From: Glandiceps talaboti | Lineage: Eukaryota; Hemichordata; Enteropneusta; Spengelidae | Reading direction: 5' to 3' | Assembly: GCF_964340395.1 (NCBI RefSeq) | Contig: NC_135566.1 | Coordinates: 23,138,135 to 23,202,134, forward strand | DNA: 64,000 nt | Part shown: positions 34,758 to 46,937 of the stretch, in pieces | Layout: every line of letters starts with the position of its first letter | Numbering within the stretch: position 1 is the stretch's first letter | The notes under the pieces: generated by a model | Told to the model about the DNA's origin: nothing | Database searches by the model: none | Seen by the model: the letters and a program-made list of their open reading frames with translations, nothing else | Translations under genes and position numbers: made by a program

Positions 34758-36733
34758 CAACAAGCGACCTATCGGTCAAAATAGCTCCGCTGTTCTTTTT
34801 ATTTTCAATTTTGGTAACATGTAGAAGTGGTTCAGTTGTTCAATGACTGGGAAATGCACACACACACACACACACACACAAAAGGATTTTTGAGGTTGCT
34901 ATAAATAATTCCAGTGTCTTACAGCTTTAACCCTGGAAAAATTTACTGATGAATGAAATAAACTAGGGATGTAAAATAATTTTGAGGCAATTCGAATTAC
35001 AATTTTCTAACAAATTTACCAAAAACACTCCATAATTGTCAACAATATTCAACTTGTAGTAGACATAACATCGTCTGATATTTTCATTTACAGAGTGTCT
35101 TGTGACCGGCGCCTGTCAGGAGACTCGGCCAATTATTTTTTCATCATTCCATTGTATTTAAACCCTGTACTTGACATTTCGCAATATTTATAATTCTCAA
35201 CAAAATACCTCAACATGCCTCACCTCGTATGATCACTGACATGACCAGAGAGAACCTTTTTCGGATTTACATGTAAAACGGGGAAAGATAAGCAAAATAT
35301 AATGCAAATTCTGAAGCCAAATTAAAGTTGTAATTATTTTAATTATTTTTTACTTGCCAAATATTTGCATTTTGGAAATGGCAAGACATGTTCATGTCGT
35401 TTACATGTAAACTGTCGGCCAATAAACAAAGTTTGGTCGATTCACAATACGTACTGCTCTTACACTTCAACCGCATGCCTAAGGCCCTGGGGCCTAGGCA
35501 TGCCTTGCCTTGCTTACGCGAGTTGTCTTCATTCTGGTTCACTGTCACTCCGAATTGCATGACAATATAGAATTAATCACAAGTTACATGTTATCTGAAA
35601 ACATCAAACTTTTATAGTGGGTCAGAAGTGTGATTTTAGTGCGTACCAAGAACTCTCGCGTTGCTGCTTGCTGTGGAAAATCGCCCGGTCAAACGAGGTC
35701 AGCTTCAACTTCCGGTTCAAATCAGTTGTTTTCTACCGATAATTCTTGATCGGACCTTTACACAACGATCCTACTAAATTTACTTGCCATGGTTATTTAA
35801 AACACATAAAAATTCACCTTTTTGTGAAATTTGTAAACTTTCCGGTCCGTATTAAGGAAACAATGAGCGAAAAACCGGGTCGAAATTTCAGGGCCTCAAG
35901 TATGTGTCCCGAATTCGTCGGAAAATCAGTTTATTTTGCTGGCACGAAAGAAGAGATGTCAGTTGAGGTTTAGGCGTTCACAGTATCTAAAATGGTGGAC
36001 TCTAGTGAAAGTTACGGCAAGTTGAAAATACCCAAAAACACAGATAACTAACACACAGTGTATCGGTCGCGATCTGGATGAAGGATAGTTTGTATGCAAA
36101 TGAGGGTATTGCGGACTGGTTGATTATGTAGATGGGGTGCAGAATTTGGATTTGATTTTTACAACCCTGTTTCGAACAAACACTTGTCATTTGGGCGCAC
36201 AATGCATAGAATTATGACTATAGCACATGTTACATTGCTTGTTTGACGTCAATAGTGTCTTTTGAAAAGTGGCAGTTTACTTAAAGTCTCGCGGACTGAT
36301 TTCCAATATGGCGTCGGTCACAATGCTCATTAACATATTAATTTTTTTGTTAAATTACAAAAAAAAAGTTATCAAAAATAGAAAAGAAGATGTGCTGACT
36401 TGAAATTAACAAATCTGAGTAAGCTACCATCTGCGCATCAACACACCAGATATCAAAGCAATCTGACAAGTAGTATTTGAGGAGATGATGAGAATATCAT
36501 TTTTGGCAAAAAATCGTAAAAAATCGAAAATGGCACAGATCAACTTGGCATGAACAAATCTGAATAGTCTCCCCCCAGGGAACATGCACACCAAATATCA
36601 AAGTATTCTGACTCACTTTTGGAGAAGATGATGAAAATAAAAAAACTTGACGGACACCTATGATTCACTTATACTCTATACCCACCTATACCTAAAGCTA
36701 CGCTTTCAGCTTTCGCTGACAGCGGAGCTAAAA
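34758..36733 (+). mobile_element. family E hairpin-tail element, intact reference copy
   Basis: The 5' end CAACAAGCGACCTATCGGTC is followed by AATAGCTCCGCTGTT. The 3' end is a hairpin with arms AGCTACGCTTTCAGC and GCTGACAGCGGAGCT closing in CTAAAA, so AGCTCCGCTGT occurs at both ends in inverse. Internal landmarks are a CA tract (34858-34880), CTTGTGACCGGCGCCTGTCA, AATATGGCGTCGGTCACAAT and CACCAGATATCAAAGCAATC. No convincing ORF. It lacks the insert found in the copy at 56751-59095. Confidence 0.85.
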
Positions 36734-37019
36734 TAAAATTGTTTCTGGTCAGCGCCCATCACTTAAGTACCCCCTGTCTCGCTTTAATTTTTGTTTTCAT
36801 GTTTGTCCAACCAATTCAGTCTGCAGATGAAAGGGAAAACACAAAAGTAACTCTCCCTACATTAATTGCCACCAGTGAAAACAACTATACAGTACTAATA
36901 AAAAGAACTGTAACTGCACTGATATGTAGATTGATTAACAATTGTTGAGAATGTAAAAAAAAATAATCGCATCGTCGCACCACTTTAGACAACATTTCCT
37001 GATGAGAAACTATTTTTTC
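36734..37019. other. intergenic, nothing recognised
   Basis: Short stretch between family E and family C copies. No feature seen. Confidence 0.4.
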
Positions 37020-37740
37020 CTTTTTAGTGCCCTATAAAAATATGGCAATAACTTATTTAAACTACAAGCTACATCAATAATATTTTCAGGACAAGTGCGC
37101 TTTGGTATCGCAAATGTATGTATAAAATAATATTGAATTTGAAGTGTGCATTCTTGAGATATAGCCTAATTACCGAAAACCATTAATTATGTAATTGCTC
37201 GTTAATATTCATGAGATGTTTACTGAAACCTAAGCAGTTCTTGTCACTACCCTACAGAACACATGCAATAAATTTCATTTGAATTGAGCCAGCCGTTTTT
37301 TTTAGAAAATGGTTATAAAGTCCCACCACTTTAGACACTACTTCCTGACCAGAAACTATTTTTTTCTTTTTTGTGGCCTACTGAAAATATGCTAATAACT
37401 TATTAAAACTAAAAGCTACATTAGTAATATTTTCAGGACAGGTGTGCTTTGGTATCGCAAATGTGTGTACCAAGTTATAATGAATTTGAAGCATGCATTC
37501 TTGAGATATAGCCTAATTCCCGAAAACCATTAATTACGTAAATTGCTCATTAATATTGATGGGATTTTTACCAAAATCTAATCAGGTCTTGCCATTACCC
37601 TACGGAATACATCTTCAAAATTTCATTTGAATTAAGCCAGCCGTTATGTAGAAAACGATGATGCAGACAGACAGACAGACAGACACACACACACACAGAC
37701 TTTCACCCACTAATTTATCTCTTCCTTACGGAAGAAAAAA
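37020..37740 (+). mobile_element. family C hairpin-tail element
   Basis: Two long core units (CTACATTAGTAATATTTTCA, TGAATTTGAAGCATGCATTC, CCTAATTCCCGAAAACCATT) followed by TTCATTTGAATTAAGCCAGC, a GACA/CA microsatellite (37668-37700) and a terminal hairpin CTTCCTTACGGAAG followed by A-rich sequence. The 49360-49950 copy is closely related. Confidence 0.8.
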
Positions 37741-38027
37741 ATGTGCATTAGTATATAATATGGACATCAGTATATAATATAGACAACCTGGACCATAAGC
37801 TTAACTACATTGTACATCTTGACCATTTTTCATGGTGTTTCAGAGGATGATAGGTTGTGATGCCTAGTCACTTCTTCTGTTTGAAAAAGGGGTACTACCA
37901 GTGAATGCACAAATGTACAAATTAAATTATCTGCCAACCATATTGCCTTCAGAAGCCATACTTCATCACCCAACTCAACTGTGCAATTGCTGTCAATGAA
38001 TGGGCTGTGCACCACCTCGAAGTAATA

Positions 38028-38058
<31 letters not shown>

Positions 38059-38379
38059 CAGCCAGTTCCTGAAAAAATAGTTCATTAAGTGTTTGCTATA
38101 ACACAGAGGACATTTGTATGTGCTTGGCAATGCACATATTAGACTACTGTACATATATACTCTTCACGGTGTGAGTGATAATGATTTGCTTCCTAATGAT
38201 GTATTGATTCAAAAACAAGTTATTGCAGATCTAATTGGGAATAACAGTAATCATATTTCTTCAAAGTATGGTTCTGATTGTTTCAGGAATAAGATTTATA
38301 TATATTATTAAACTTTGTCTTCCGGAAGTGTTACAAAGTATGCTTTTTAGCAGAAATATAATATATGTGGCAAATTTTG
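37741..38379. other. intergenic; C-run and CA tract
   Basis: Contains a C homopolymer with a CA tract (about 38028-38055). No gene or named repeat otherwise. Confidence 0.45.
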
Positions 38380-38668
38380 GGTTGTTATGTCTCAAATAAG
38401 TACGCTATTTTCCAGAAATATGAGATTTTTAAAGCATGGTGGAGGCCATTTTGAATTTTATTGATTTATGCAAAGTTATGCAAATAGTGAAGAGGGCTCC
38501 CAATCTAAAATCAATCAAAAGGTCCTAAAGAACATTCATGCCAAATATGGTGCATTTAACAGGCGTGTAACAATATTGTTAAGCCACCTAACACACAGAC
38601 ATACAAACACACTTTGCCATACAAATAGCACTACTGAACATTATCAGTTCAGTTGTGCTAAAAATCTA
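38380..38668 (+). mobile_element. family H element with family A-type 3' end
   Basis: One family H core (GAGGCCATTTTGAATTTTAT, GAGGGCTCCCAATCTAAAAT, CATGCCAAATATGGTGCATT), then AAGCCACCTAACACACAGAC, a short microsatellite and the hairpin TAGCACTACTGAACATTATC/AGTTCAGTTGTGCTA. It shows that families A and H share the same 3' terminus although their cores differ. Confidence 0.7.
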
Positions 38669-39189
38669 AACAAAGTGCAATTGACGATCGATTATGAGTG
38701 CTCTGTCAATAATGACGATGAGACATGCATGCCAGTGTATGTACTCACGTGAACCTAAAATTCAAAACAATACACTAACATTATGTACGTTGATGAAAGT
38801 TTCAGTGTCAAATATTGACGAGGTCATACATCAATCGGAGTGTATCAAACAAATTAAGTTCAACAACATAATCATATGCTTCCACCTTACAACTTATTAA
38901 GACACGTTTATGATGGAAAGTCACCCTTTGTTCGACAAAGTACATACATTGCATTTCATGTAGTAAAACTGTGGTGAATTTTGTGAAACAAAACACAAAG
39001 GTCAGCATTACACCAAAACGTTTATAGAACCAAAAAGGACTTAAATCAATATTCAACTATCCTAAGTATGCTCAAATGAAAAAACATTCTACTCACTGAG
39101 TCAAAGGCATTTGCAGTTGTTTTGTCAAGAACTCAATTCATTAAAGCAATATGACACAAAATGGTCGCAATAGGCATGCTAACTTTCAG
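38669..39189. other. intergenic, nothing recognised
   Basis: Includes a short block shared with 29290-29350. Otherwise I see no feature. Confidence 0.4.
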
Positions 39190-39770
39190 AAGCTTGAAGT
39201 CTGCAACCCTGTTTTGAACAGACACTTATCGTTGAGAGTGCATGATGTGTAGAATTCTAAAGCATATTACATTGCTTGCCATCAATGGTGTCTTTTGAAA
39301 AGTGGCTGTTTACTTCACGTCTAGTGGGCTGATTTCCAATATGGTGTCGGTCACAATGCTTATTATATATTTTCAAAATTTCTTATTTTCAAAACATACA
39401 TAAAAAAAAAAAGAAAAAAAAAAAGAAGAGAACATTTACTGACTTGATATTAACAAATCTGAGTAAGCTACCCTCTGCAATCTACATGCCAGATACCAAA
39501 GAAATCTGACAAGTAGTATTTGAGAAGTTGAAAATATCATTTTTGATTTAAAAAAAAAATCAAAAAGAAAATGGCACAGATCAATTTGGCATGAACAAAT
39601 CTGAATAGCCTTCCCCCAAGGAACATGCAGACCAAATATCAAAGTATTCTGACTGTCAGTTTTGGAGAAGAAGATGAAAATAAAAAAAGTTGATGGATTG
39701 ATGACAGATGATGACGGAGAATCAACCTGACCCTTAAGTGCTGCTCAGCTGTCACTGACAGTGGGGCTAC
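39190..39770 (+). mobile_element. family E fragment, 3' half
   Basis: Matches the 3' half of the 34758-36733 element (TGTCTTTTGAAAAGTGGC, GATTTCCAATATGGTGTCGG, ATGAACAAATCTGAATAGCC) and ends in a degraded hairpin GCTGTCACTGACAGTGGGGC. It is older than the 34.8 kb copy, judging by divergence. Confidence 0.75.
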
Positions 39771-39849
39771 AAACAAACCCTGTTACAGTGTACAACACTA
39801 TGAAGTTTAATTACATTAACATGGTGTTTTGCAACCTACAAATAAACAA

Positions 39850-39960
39850 ACTGGAATTTACAAATGGTGATGTAGCAAAACTGTACAGTTGATTATGTTC
39901 TATTTTTAAAAAATGTTTATCCACATGCTGATTCATTCCTGTTGTTATTGATGCAGTACA
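39850..39960 (+). repeat. family A 5'-end fragment
   Basis: Contains GTAGCAAAACTGTACAGTT and AAAAATGTTTATCCACATGC, the family A 5' region, and no more of the element. Confidence 0.55.
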
Positions 39961-40079
39961 TAATACACAAAATATTCTCCCACTATTATTTAGCTTATAA
40001 GGAAATTTCTCCAATCTATGATTACTAGAAATAGTACTTCACTACTTATATGGTTGTATTTCATCAAAGTAGAATTATT

Positions 40080-40640
40080 TTAAAACAAGCCTTCAATGGA
40101 ACACATAGTCCCTAACTTGTGAGTTTTATGGCAACGTTATTATGCAAATTTGAATGATTATACAAAACTTAAAAATTTATTGACCAATTTGCTATTTGAC
40201 CTTGATTATGGATTTCAAAGGCAAAGGTCAGGATATAAAAAAAGAAAGCTGAACTTTATGGTATAGACATTTACATGTTTAAAAGTCTTTGTTTATTCGA
40301 CTTCTTGAGTTACCATAGAAAGAACGGTTTTGGTCATTTCATCTTGATATTTTTCGTGAAGGTCAAAGGTCAATGTCTCATTAGAAAGCTTATCATTGAT
40401 ATTGTGAGGGTAGACATTTGAATGGTGTCCATATGTATCAAACCTTTGGCGAAATTTGCTTAGTTATCACAAACATGGCCACCATTTTGCTATTCAGGTC
40501 AAGGTTGTGAAATTATTAAAGTGACATGCATATGCTTCACATAGTAAAAACCAAGACATGATTAAAATATCATCACTTGAAATGTTTTATTCAAAAAGCT
40601 ATGAAGATAATAATGGCTATTTGACCTTGAAAAAGAATTT
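40080..40640 (-). repeat. family G copy (GGTCA-rich cores)
   Basis: Contains GTGAAGGTCAAAGGTCAATG, TCTCATTAGAAAGCTTATCA and GAATGGTGTCCATATGTATC, the reverse complement of blocks at 24.5-26.0 kb, in two or three degenerate units. Shorter relatives are at 53370-53450 and 54290-54330. Confidence 0.6.
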
Positions 40641-40654
40641 CAAGATCATAGATC

Positions 40655-41351
40655 TAGTGTGTTACATTTAATTGATTAGAACTATAGTGTTACATTTATT
40701 TGATTAGAACTATAGTGTGTTACATTTGATTAGAACTATAGTGTGTTATATTTGATTAGAACTATAGTGTGTTATATTTGATTAGAACTATAGTGTGTTA
40801 TATTTGATTAGAACTATAGTGTGTTATATTTGATTAGGACTATAGTGTGTTATATTTGATTAGAACTATAGTGTGTTATATTTGATTAGAACTATAGTGT
40901 GTTATATTTGATTAGGACTATAGTGTGTTATATTTGATTAGGACTATAGTGTGTTATATTTGATTAGAACTATAGTGTGTTATATTTGATTAGGACTATA
41001 GTGTGTTATATTTGATTAGAACTATAGTGTGTTATATTTGATTAGAACTATAGTGTGTTATATTTGATTAGAACTATAGTGTGTTATATTTGATTAGAAC
41101 TATAGTGTGTTATATTTGATTAGGACTATAGTGTGTTATATTTGATTAGGACTATAGTGTGTTATATTTGATTAGAACTATAGTGTGTTATATTTGATTA
41201 GGACTATAGTGTCTTATATTTGATTAGGACTATAGTGTGTTATATTTGATTAGAACTATAGTGTGTTATATTTGATTAGGACTATAGTGTGTTATATTTG
41301 ATTAGGACTATAGTGTGTTATATTTGATTAGGACTATAGTGTGTTATATTT
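40655..41351. repeat. minisatellite, 26-bp unit, ~27 copies
   Basis: Direct repeats of GATTAGAACTATAGTGTGTT plus ATATTT. One recurrent variant, GATTAGGACT, alternates with the main form in blocks, and there is a single GTGTCTT variant near 41210. It starts in sequence at the edge of a family G copy. Confidence 0.95.
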
Positions 41352-41776
41352 AATAGATTATATCAAAATTTGGTAATGTTAGCAGTTACATTGACTGTAA
41401 ACATTAAATGAACAAGGGTGTAGATTTCGCATATTTGATCATGGTTTATTTTAATCAGTTTATATTGAAATTGTCAAAGATAACTATAAAAGCAGGCTCT
41501 GAGTAGACTAGTATAAAACTAAAATTTGTTGGTTCCACTTTCAGTACAAATACCAGAGATTTTATTATTCTATGTTGACAATGTGTTTTAACTAAAAACT
41601 GGATATATGCCACAGAGGGCGCTCTTCACTCTTATGCCAACTGTTCACAATTTTTTTGTAGCAGGAGCACTTCAATTCTATACAATTTCTTTTAGAAAAT
41701 GTAAACATTTGTGGTAGGTTTTAAATGGACTGAAGTCTTTGACTGTGTGGCAAGTAACATTGTAAATTCTAATAAG
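41352..41776. other. intergenic, nothing recognised
   Basis: AT-rich sequence without a supported feature. Confidence 0.4.
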
Positions 41777-42640
41777 AAAAAATACCACCAATGGTGTTGT
41801 AGCACAACTGTATCTACTCGGGGATTACAAAAGATATATATAATTATTTGGCTGTTGGCTATGGGAGTTGTCTTGTTGCTAGGCATTTTTGTAAACATTT
41901 TCAGAAATCTTTTTTCTCGTGCCTACTCATTCTGGTTGTTATCTTTAAAATATACACCACCATTTGGCTGTTGCTAAGGGCATAGTCATGGTTGCTAGGG
42001 CCATTTGTGTTTTGAACAGTAAGTGCAGACTAATACCTCCAGAAACACCTCTACCATGTTTCAGCCCAATTCACCATTTAGTTTTCGAGATACAAGATTT
42101 TGACCAAAATGTTTAGCCCTAATTTGCATATTGCCAATGGGATCATGTTGCGAATACACAATCTACACGTCCCCCAGATGCATCCCCATTAAATTTCAGC
42201 CCAATCTGCTCAGTAGTTTTGGAATTATAAATGTTTCACCAAAAGGACATATTTTTAGACTTGATTTGTATATCACTAATAGGATCACCATGTAATGTTC
42301 AATTCTTAATCTAAACACTGCTGACTACATTCCCACCAAATTTCTGACCAATCTGCCCAGTAGTTTTTGGGTTTAAGTATTTGACCAAAAATGACATTTT
42401 TTTACCCAAATCACACACCTGTCATTTTGCTTTGAACAGTTTCCCAACTAGACACCATGAGTAATGTCCCAACCAAATATAAAGGCAAACAGTCCAGCAG
42501 TTTTGAGTTTAACTCATCCACACACACATAAACACACACACAGACAGGCAGACAGACAGACAGACAGCTAGTACAGACGGACAGACACCGCACCATGCCT
42601 TTATCACTACTGAACCTTATCAGTTCAGTTGTGCTAAAAA
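41777..42640 (+). mobile_element. family A hairpin-tail element, short full copy
   Basis: 5' end AAAAAATACCACCAATGGTG, two 113-bp-type units, three cores (CAGCCCAATCTGCTCAGTAG), a CA/GACA microsatellite (42516-42566) and hairpin CACTACTGAACCTTATCAGT closing in GTTGTGCTAAAAA. Its 3' end lies 17 bases beyond the stop codon of the HEAT-repeat gene on the other strand, so that gene's 3' UTR must run into it. Confidence 0.85.
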
Positions 42641-42657
42641 TGTTTATAATAGTTGCT

Positions 42658-42811
42658 TTACTGTGATGGAAGACCAGTGCGCAGTGACAGCAGTCTGATT
42701 TCTTCAGAAAGAACTTTGGTTATATGCATAGCCCTCTCAGCCTCTTCACCACCTATTTTGTTCAGAGCAACTCCCGCTGCTTCACGAACATGTGATATTG
42801 TATCGTTGCGC
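42658..42811 (-). CDS. HEAT-repeat protein, terminal coding exon
   Basis: This exon of 154 nt starts after a TTTTTAACAG acceptor with one base that completes the TG ending the previous exon. The junction reads VQLWRNDTISHVREAAGVAL, with HEAT helix-B signature VREAAGVALNKIG. It ends LRTGLPSQ with the stop at 42658-42660. The C-terminal 20 or so residues (SEEIRLLSLRTGL) are helical and lie outside the repeat. HEAT proteins are alpha-solenoid scaffolds; HEATR4- and HEATR9-type proteins end in such repeats, but I cannot assign an ortholog. The 3' UTR falls in a family A element and I see no AATAAA before it. Confidence 0.85.
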
Positions 42812-42939
42812 CTGTTAAAAAAAGGAACATATTGAAGGTAATTCCTAGGGTGTTCTACAGTCTCATTCAACATTTTTTTCTGTTGAAAGAAACACATTCT
42901 GCCAGTCAGTTTTATTAATTGTACATGAGCATTTATAGA

Positions 42940-43025
42940 TTAGCACGACCCCCCCCCCCCCCCATGCCAATTTCAAAAACAGGGTGACCCCCTCCCCCCA
43001 GCCGAAGAAACTGACCGGTCCCTTA
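42940..43025. repeat. C-rich fragment shared with the large inverted repeat
   Basis: A C-run (about 42949-42963), then CCATGCCAATTTCAAAAACA and GCCGAAGAAACTGACCGGTC. The same order is found at 21290-21412 and, reversed, at 17005-17120. It lies in the last intron of the HEAT-repeat gene. Confidence 0.7.
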
Positions 43026-43210
43026 AACTGGAGTAGAGAAATCCTGACACATTAAACAAATACACATACTGGACAGTTTTGACGTTGTAATACCTCTAGG
43101 TTACAAATCTTGCCTAGTCACATATAGAATCACCTCTTGTCTTGGCTCACCTCAATGAGGTGTTAAGAAATTTCAAATTCAAACAAGCCTTTGTCAAAGA
43201 CATAGTCCCA

Positions 43211-43612
43211 AAAAACATACATGATCATTTGGCTGTTGCTATGGGCATGGCCTTGTTGATAGGTTCATTTGCACACATCTTTAAACAGTTTGTTCACTTG
43301 TCTAAAAATCCCTGTTGTTATCTTTGTAGAAAACACCACCATTTGACTGTGGCTATGGATGTGGTCATGGTTGCTAAGGATATTTGCATATACTTTTTGA
43401 ATGTATACTCACTTGCCTACCTGATGATATTGTTATTGGACCAAAACACACTGCCATTTGGTTGTTGCTATGGGCATGGTCATTGTGCTAGGGCCAAAAT
43501 GTTTTACAGAAAATCTGCCGAATACTACTTCTAAGAACATCCCCACCAAATTTCAGGCCAATCCACCCAGTAGTTTTGGAATTTATCTTTTCTGACCAAA
43601 AACCACATTTTT
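43211..43612 (+). mobile_element. family A internal fragment
   Basis: Three 113-bp-type units (ATTTGGCTGTTGCTATGGGC) and one core (CACCAAATTTCAGGCCAATC), lacking both ends. It joins the family B copy through about 120 bases that contain a family D-like GACGTGCATATG block. Confidence 0.7.
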
Positions 43613-43732
43613 TGACCCCGAAATGGCTCCAAGTTGGCTAAATTGCATCATATCCAAAAACCAATTGACGTGCATATGTAAGTCATAGTTCATTATCAAT
43701 TTAAGTTTGAAAGAAATCGGTCAATGAATGTC

Positions 43733-44390
43733 AGCTGTTTAGACATGAGGAAATTCATTGTATACAAATATAAACAACACTGCACTCCACTACGTACTTA
43801 ATGACATGTGATCTTGTCAACGAAAGTTAACAAAGTGGGTGTGTGATCAGAGCCGATCGTTCAATCGCAGTGGCAACTTTCAAAGGACCTTCACGATAAT
43901 TGATTTGAATAGACTATTTGGAGAGGACGTTGCCAAAATCCACCTACGCGAAGATTGGCCATGTTGGGGTATAACGTGAACTTAATACAAATGTAAATCC
44001 GGAAATTACCGATGAGATGTCACATACTTGACCTGACATCTAAACTTGGGCTAAGTTGTCGTAGATAGCTTGGCATTGCGAATGTTTACGTCAGCACTCA
44101 CAACAAGTGGATTGTTCTACTGATTCAATCCTTCTATTAACGTGAAAACCAAAAAGTTTGATCGCCTGAAATAAGTTTAGTAATTCCAAACAGATTTGTA
44201 GATGTTTTCAAGTGATAGTTGAAACATGTATGTGAAAGCTGTGGCCACAATCAACATGTGAATACAAATGACGCAACAGAAATGAATTTGAAGGCTAAAA
44301 AGCATGAGAACTGGTACATACATGTACAATTTCCAATTGAAACTATGTTTTGCAGAGACAGTAAAATGTTTTATTATTTGAATTGCATTC
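43733..44390 (-). repeat. family B dispersed repeat, copy 2
   Basis: Reverse complement of 11940-12595 at roughly 80-85% identity by eye, from GCTGTTTAGACATG to GCAGAGACAGTAAAATG. It lies in the intron between the last two HEAT-gene exons. Confidence 0.8.
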
Positions 44391-45437
44391 GTCAATCTAA
44401 GTCAGACATATGCAGAAAAAAAAACAAATTAAAAACTAAAGTTTGTCCTCATTATTGTACGGTTTGATGTGACTAGATTTATAGGTCACCAAAATAATTT
44501 TTTTCTTCAAAATTTTGAATAAAAACGTCATTTACGTAACGAAATTTCGCGCTATGAATAACTGAATATGTTCATCCCTTGCATCTCAATGTTTATGTAC
44601 GGACGCCACGCCACGTGTTGCGGAACATCGCAATTTCTCAACTCAATTTGACCATTTAGGAATGTTACTGTACTGACAAACATTTAAAAAAATAGTTTAC
44701 TCTTTTAGAACATGTAAAACAAATACCTATTTATCGATGACATAAAAGTCAAAACCGTACTTCCACAATGCGGAAATATTCAACTGCACTTCCCTAGGCC
44801 TTAGTATTGCCATGCGTGAGCTTGTAGTATGTCGACTTGTGCGCCAACCTTGTAACAATTTCTAATCATGGTTGGTGATGCTTTGATACTTGCTATAATG
44901 ATACGATAATCTTGCTAACAGACCTACTGTTACCCCCAGGACTGTTACAATATTATGTCGCTGAAATGACGACTGGACTCGGAGTAGCAATACGCAAGAT
45001 CGAAACAAACATAGCGGCGCCCATTCAACTACGCATAGGCACGGTCTGTGGGCAAAGTGTCTCGTGGAGCGATCAGTTGACTGTCTGGGTTTAATCAGCG
45101 TGATTCACCATGGAGGTGAAAGACTTTTAAAATATTTTCGCAATTTCACATTTACGAGACTCAGTGTAGTGAATCATATGAATAGATGGCTCGAGCACAG
45201 ACATGTCGATCATCAATATTAATCGATCACGATCATTTTCCAGGGTTTTCCAGGGGTAGGGAGCATTTTTCCAGGGTTTTCCAGGGAGGGTCTGAAATTC
45301 CAGGGTTTTCCAGGACTGTGCGAACCCTTGATATAAAAATACATTTTCCCATTAAGACATTTCGTTTTGAGGGGGTTTTAAACTAAAATGAAGAAATTAC
45401 GTTTCTTGTGCGTCAGTTTTAAAATGACACGGCCCCT
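44391..45437. other. intron; small CCAGGG tandem block
   Basis: Mostly unrecognised. At about 45238-45313 the motif CCAGGGTTTTCCAGGG is repeated three to four times. I see no supported exon. Confidence 0.45.
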
Positions 45438-45828
45438 AACCAAAAAGACACATTCTTAGCCCTAATTTGCATATCATTGATTGGATCATCACGTCATGAA
45501 CAATTTTTAATCCCTAAGATTGTCTCACCAAATTTCAGACCGATGTGCCCAGTAACTTTTGACTTTATGTTTTTTGACTAAAAATCACATTTTTGAACCA
45601 AAATGCACATCTCTGATGTGATCATTTTCATTTGAACAATTTCCCAATTAAACTACAAATCTAAAAGTAATGATCCAAGCAAATACCAAGGCAATCGATT
45701 GGACGGCTTTTGAGTTTAAGTCATCCACACACACACTGACAAACAGACAGACATACACAAACAGATGGACGGATAGACAGAAACCCAGACACATTACACT
45801 TGAACTTCATTAGTTCAGTTGTGCTAAC
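45438..45828 (+). mobile_element. family A fragment, 3' half
   Basis: Two cores (CTAATTTGCATATCATTG, CACCAAATTTCAGACCGATG), a CA/GACA microsatellite (45728-45785) and a decayed hairpin ending AGTTCAGTTGTGCTAA. Confidence 0.75.
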
Positions 45829-45880
45829 TAGAGACTGAAATCAACATCCCTACAAAAAATCTAAATATTATTCCCAATTG

Positions 45881-46060
45881 GTTTTTAGCACACTTGAACT
45901 GGTAAGGTTCAGTAGTGCTATAGGCATGGTAAAGTGTGTGTGCGTGCGCATGTGTGGATGTGTGTGTGAAGAACTTACAGTCGAAAATAGGTGGACCGAT
46001 TGCCATCATATTTTGTGGGTGTATTACCTTGAATGTCGAGTTGGGAAATTGTTCAAATAT
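45881..46060 (-). mobile_element. family A 3'-end fragment
   Basis: It begins TTTTTAGCACACTTGAACTG with the hairpin partner TTCAGTAGTGCTATAGG and ends at GGGAAATTGTTCAAATA, where the next family A copy starts on the opposite strand. The two form a head-to-head pair. Confidence 0.75.
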
Positions 46061-46906
46061 AAAAAATAGCGCCAATGGCATTGTAGCACAACTGTACAGT
46101 TTATTAAAAATGTTTATCCACATGTTGATCCATGCTAGGTATAGGTGTACAGTTGGTGAATGACTATCCAGTTGCTAATCCAACCCAGTTGTTATCTTTG
46201 CAATAATAGCAATCAATTGGCTGTTGCTATGGCGTGGTCATGTTGCTAGACATATTTGCATACATTTTTTTGAAGTTTATTCACTTGACTATGAATCCCT
46301 GATGTCATCTTTGCTATATTCCTGATCATCTGGCTGTTGCTATGAGCATGGTCTTGTTGCTAGGCAAATTTACATCCATTTTTTGAATGTTTATTCACTT
46401 GTCTATTAATCCCTCGTTATCATTGTGAAGTACACCACCGTTTGGCTGTTGTTATGGATGTGGTCATGGTTGGTAGGGACATTTGCATACATTTTTTGAA
46501 TGTTTACTCACTTGCCTACCAGATGATGTTGTTATTCGACCAGAATATACTGCCATTTGGTTGTTGCTAATGGTGTGGTCATGGTTGCTAGGGCCAATTG
46601 TATTAGAATATTTGCAAGAAAATCTGCAGTATAATACTTCTAGAAACATCTCACCACGTCTCAGTCTCATTGACCAAGTACTTTTTGAGATATAATTTTT
46701 TTCACTAAACTTCACATTTTTACACCTAGTTTGCATATTACTGATGAGATCATGATATGTTTAATATTGATTCATCTGTGCACCCCCACATGCATCCCTG
46801 TTAAATTTAAGCCAAATCTGCCAAGTAGTTTTGGAATTAAAGATTTTTGACCAAAAGGACACATTTTTAGCACCATGCCTATAGCACTAGTCAGTTCTGC
46901 TAAAAA
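46061..46906 (+). mobile_element. family A hairpin-tail element, short copy
   Basis: 5' end AAAAAATAGCGCCAATGGCA, five 113-bp-type units, two cores, then a 3' end CATGCCTATAGCACTAGTCA reduced to one hairpin arm, and no microsatellite. Its end is 31 bases from the donor site of the HEAT-gene middle exon. Confidence 0.8.
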
Positions 46907-46937
46907 TAAAATTTGCCAGTTCACAATATGTACTTAC

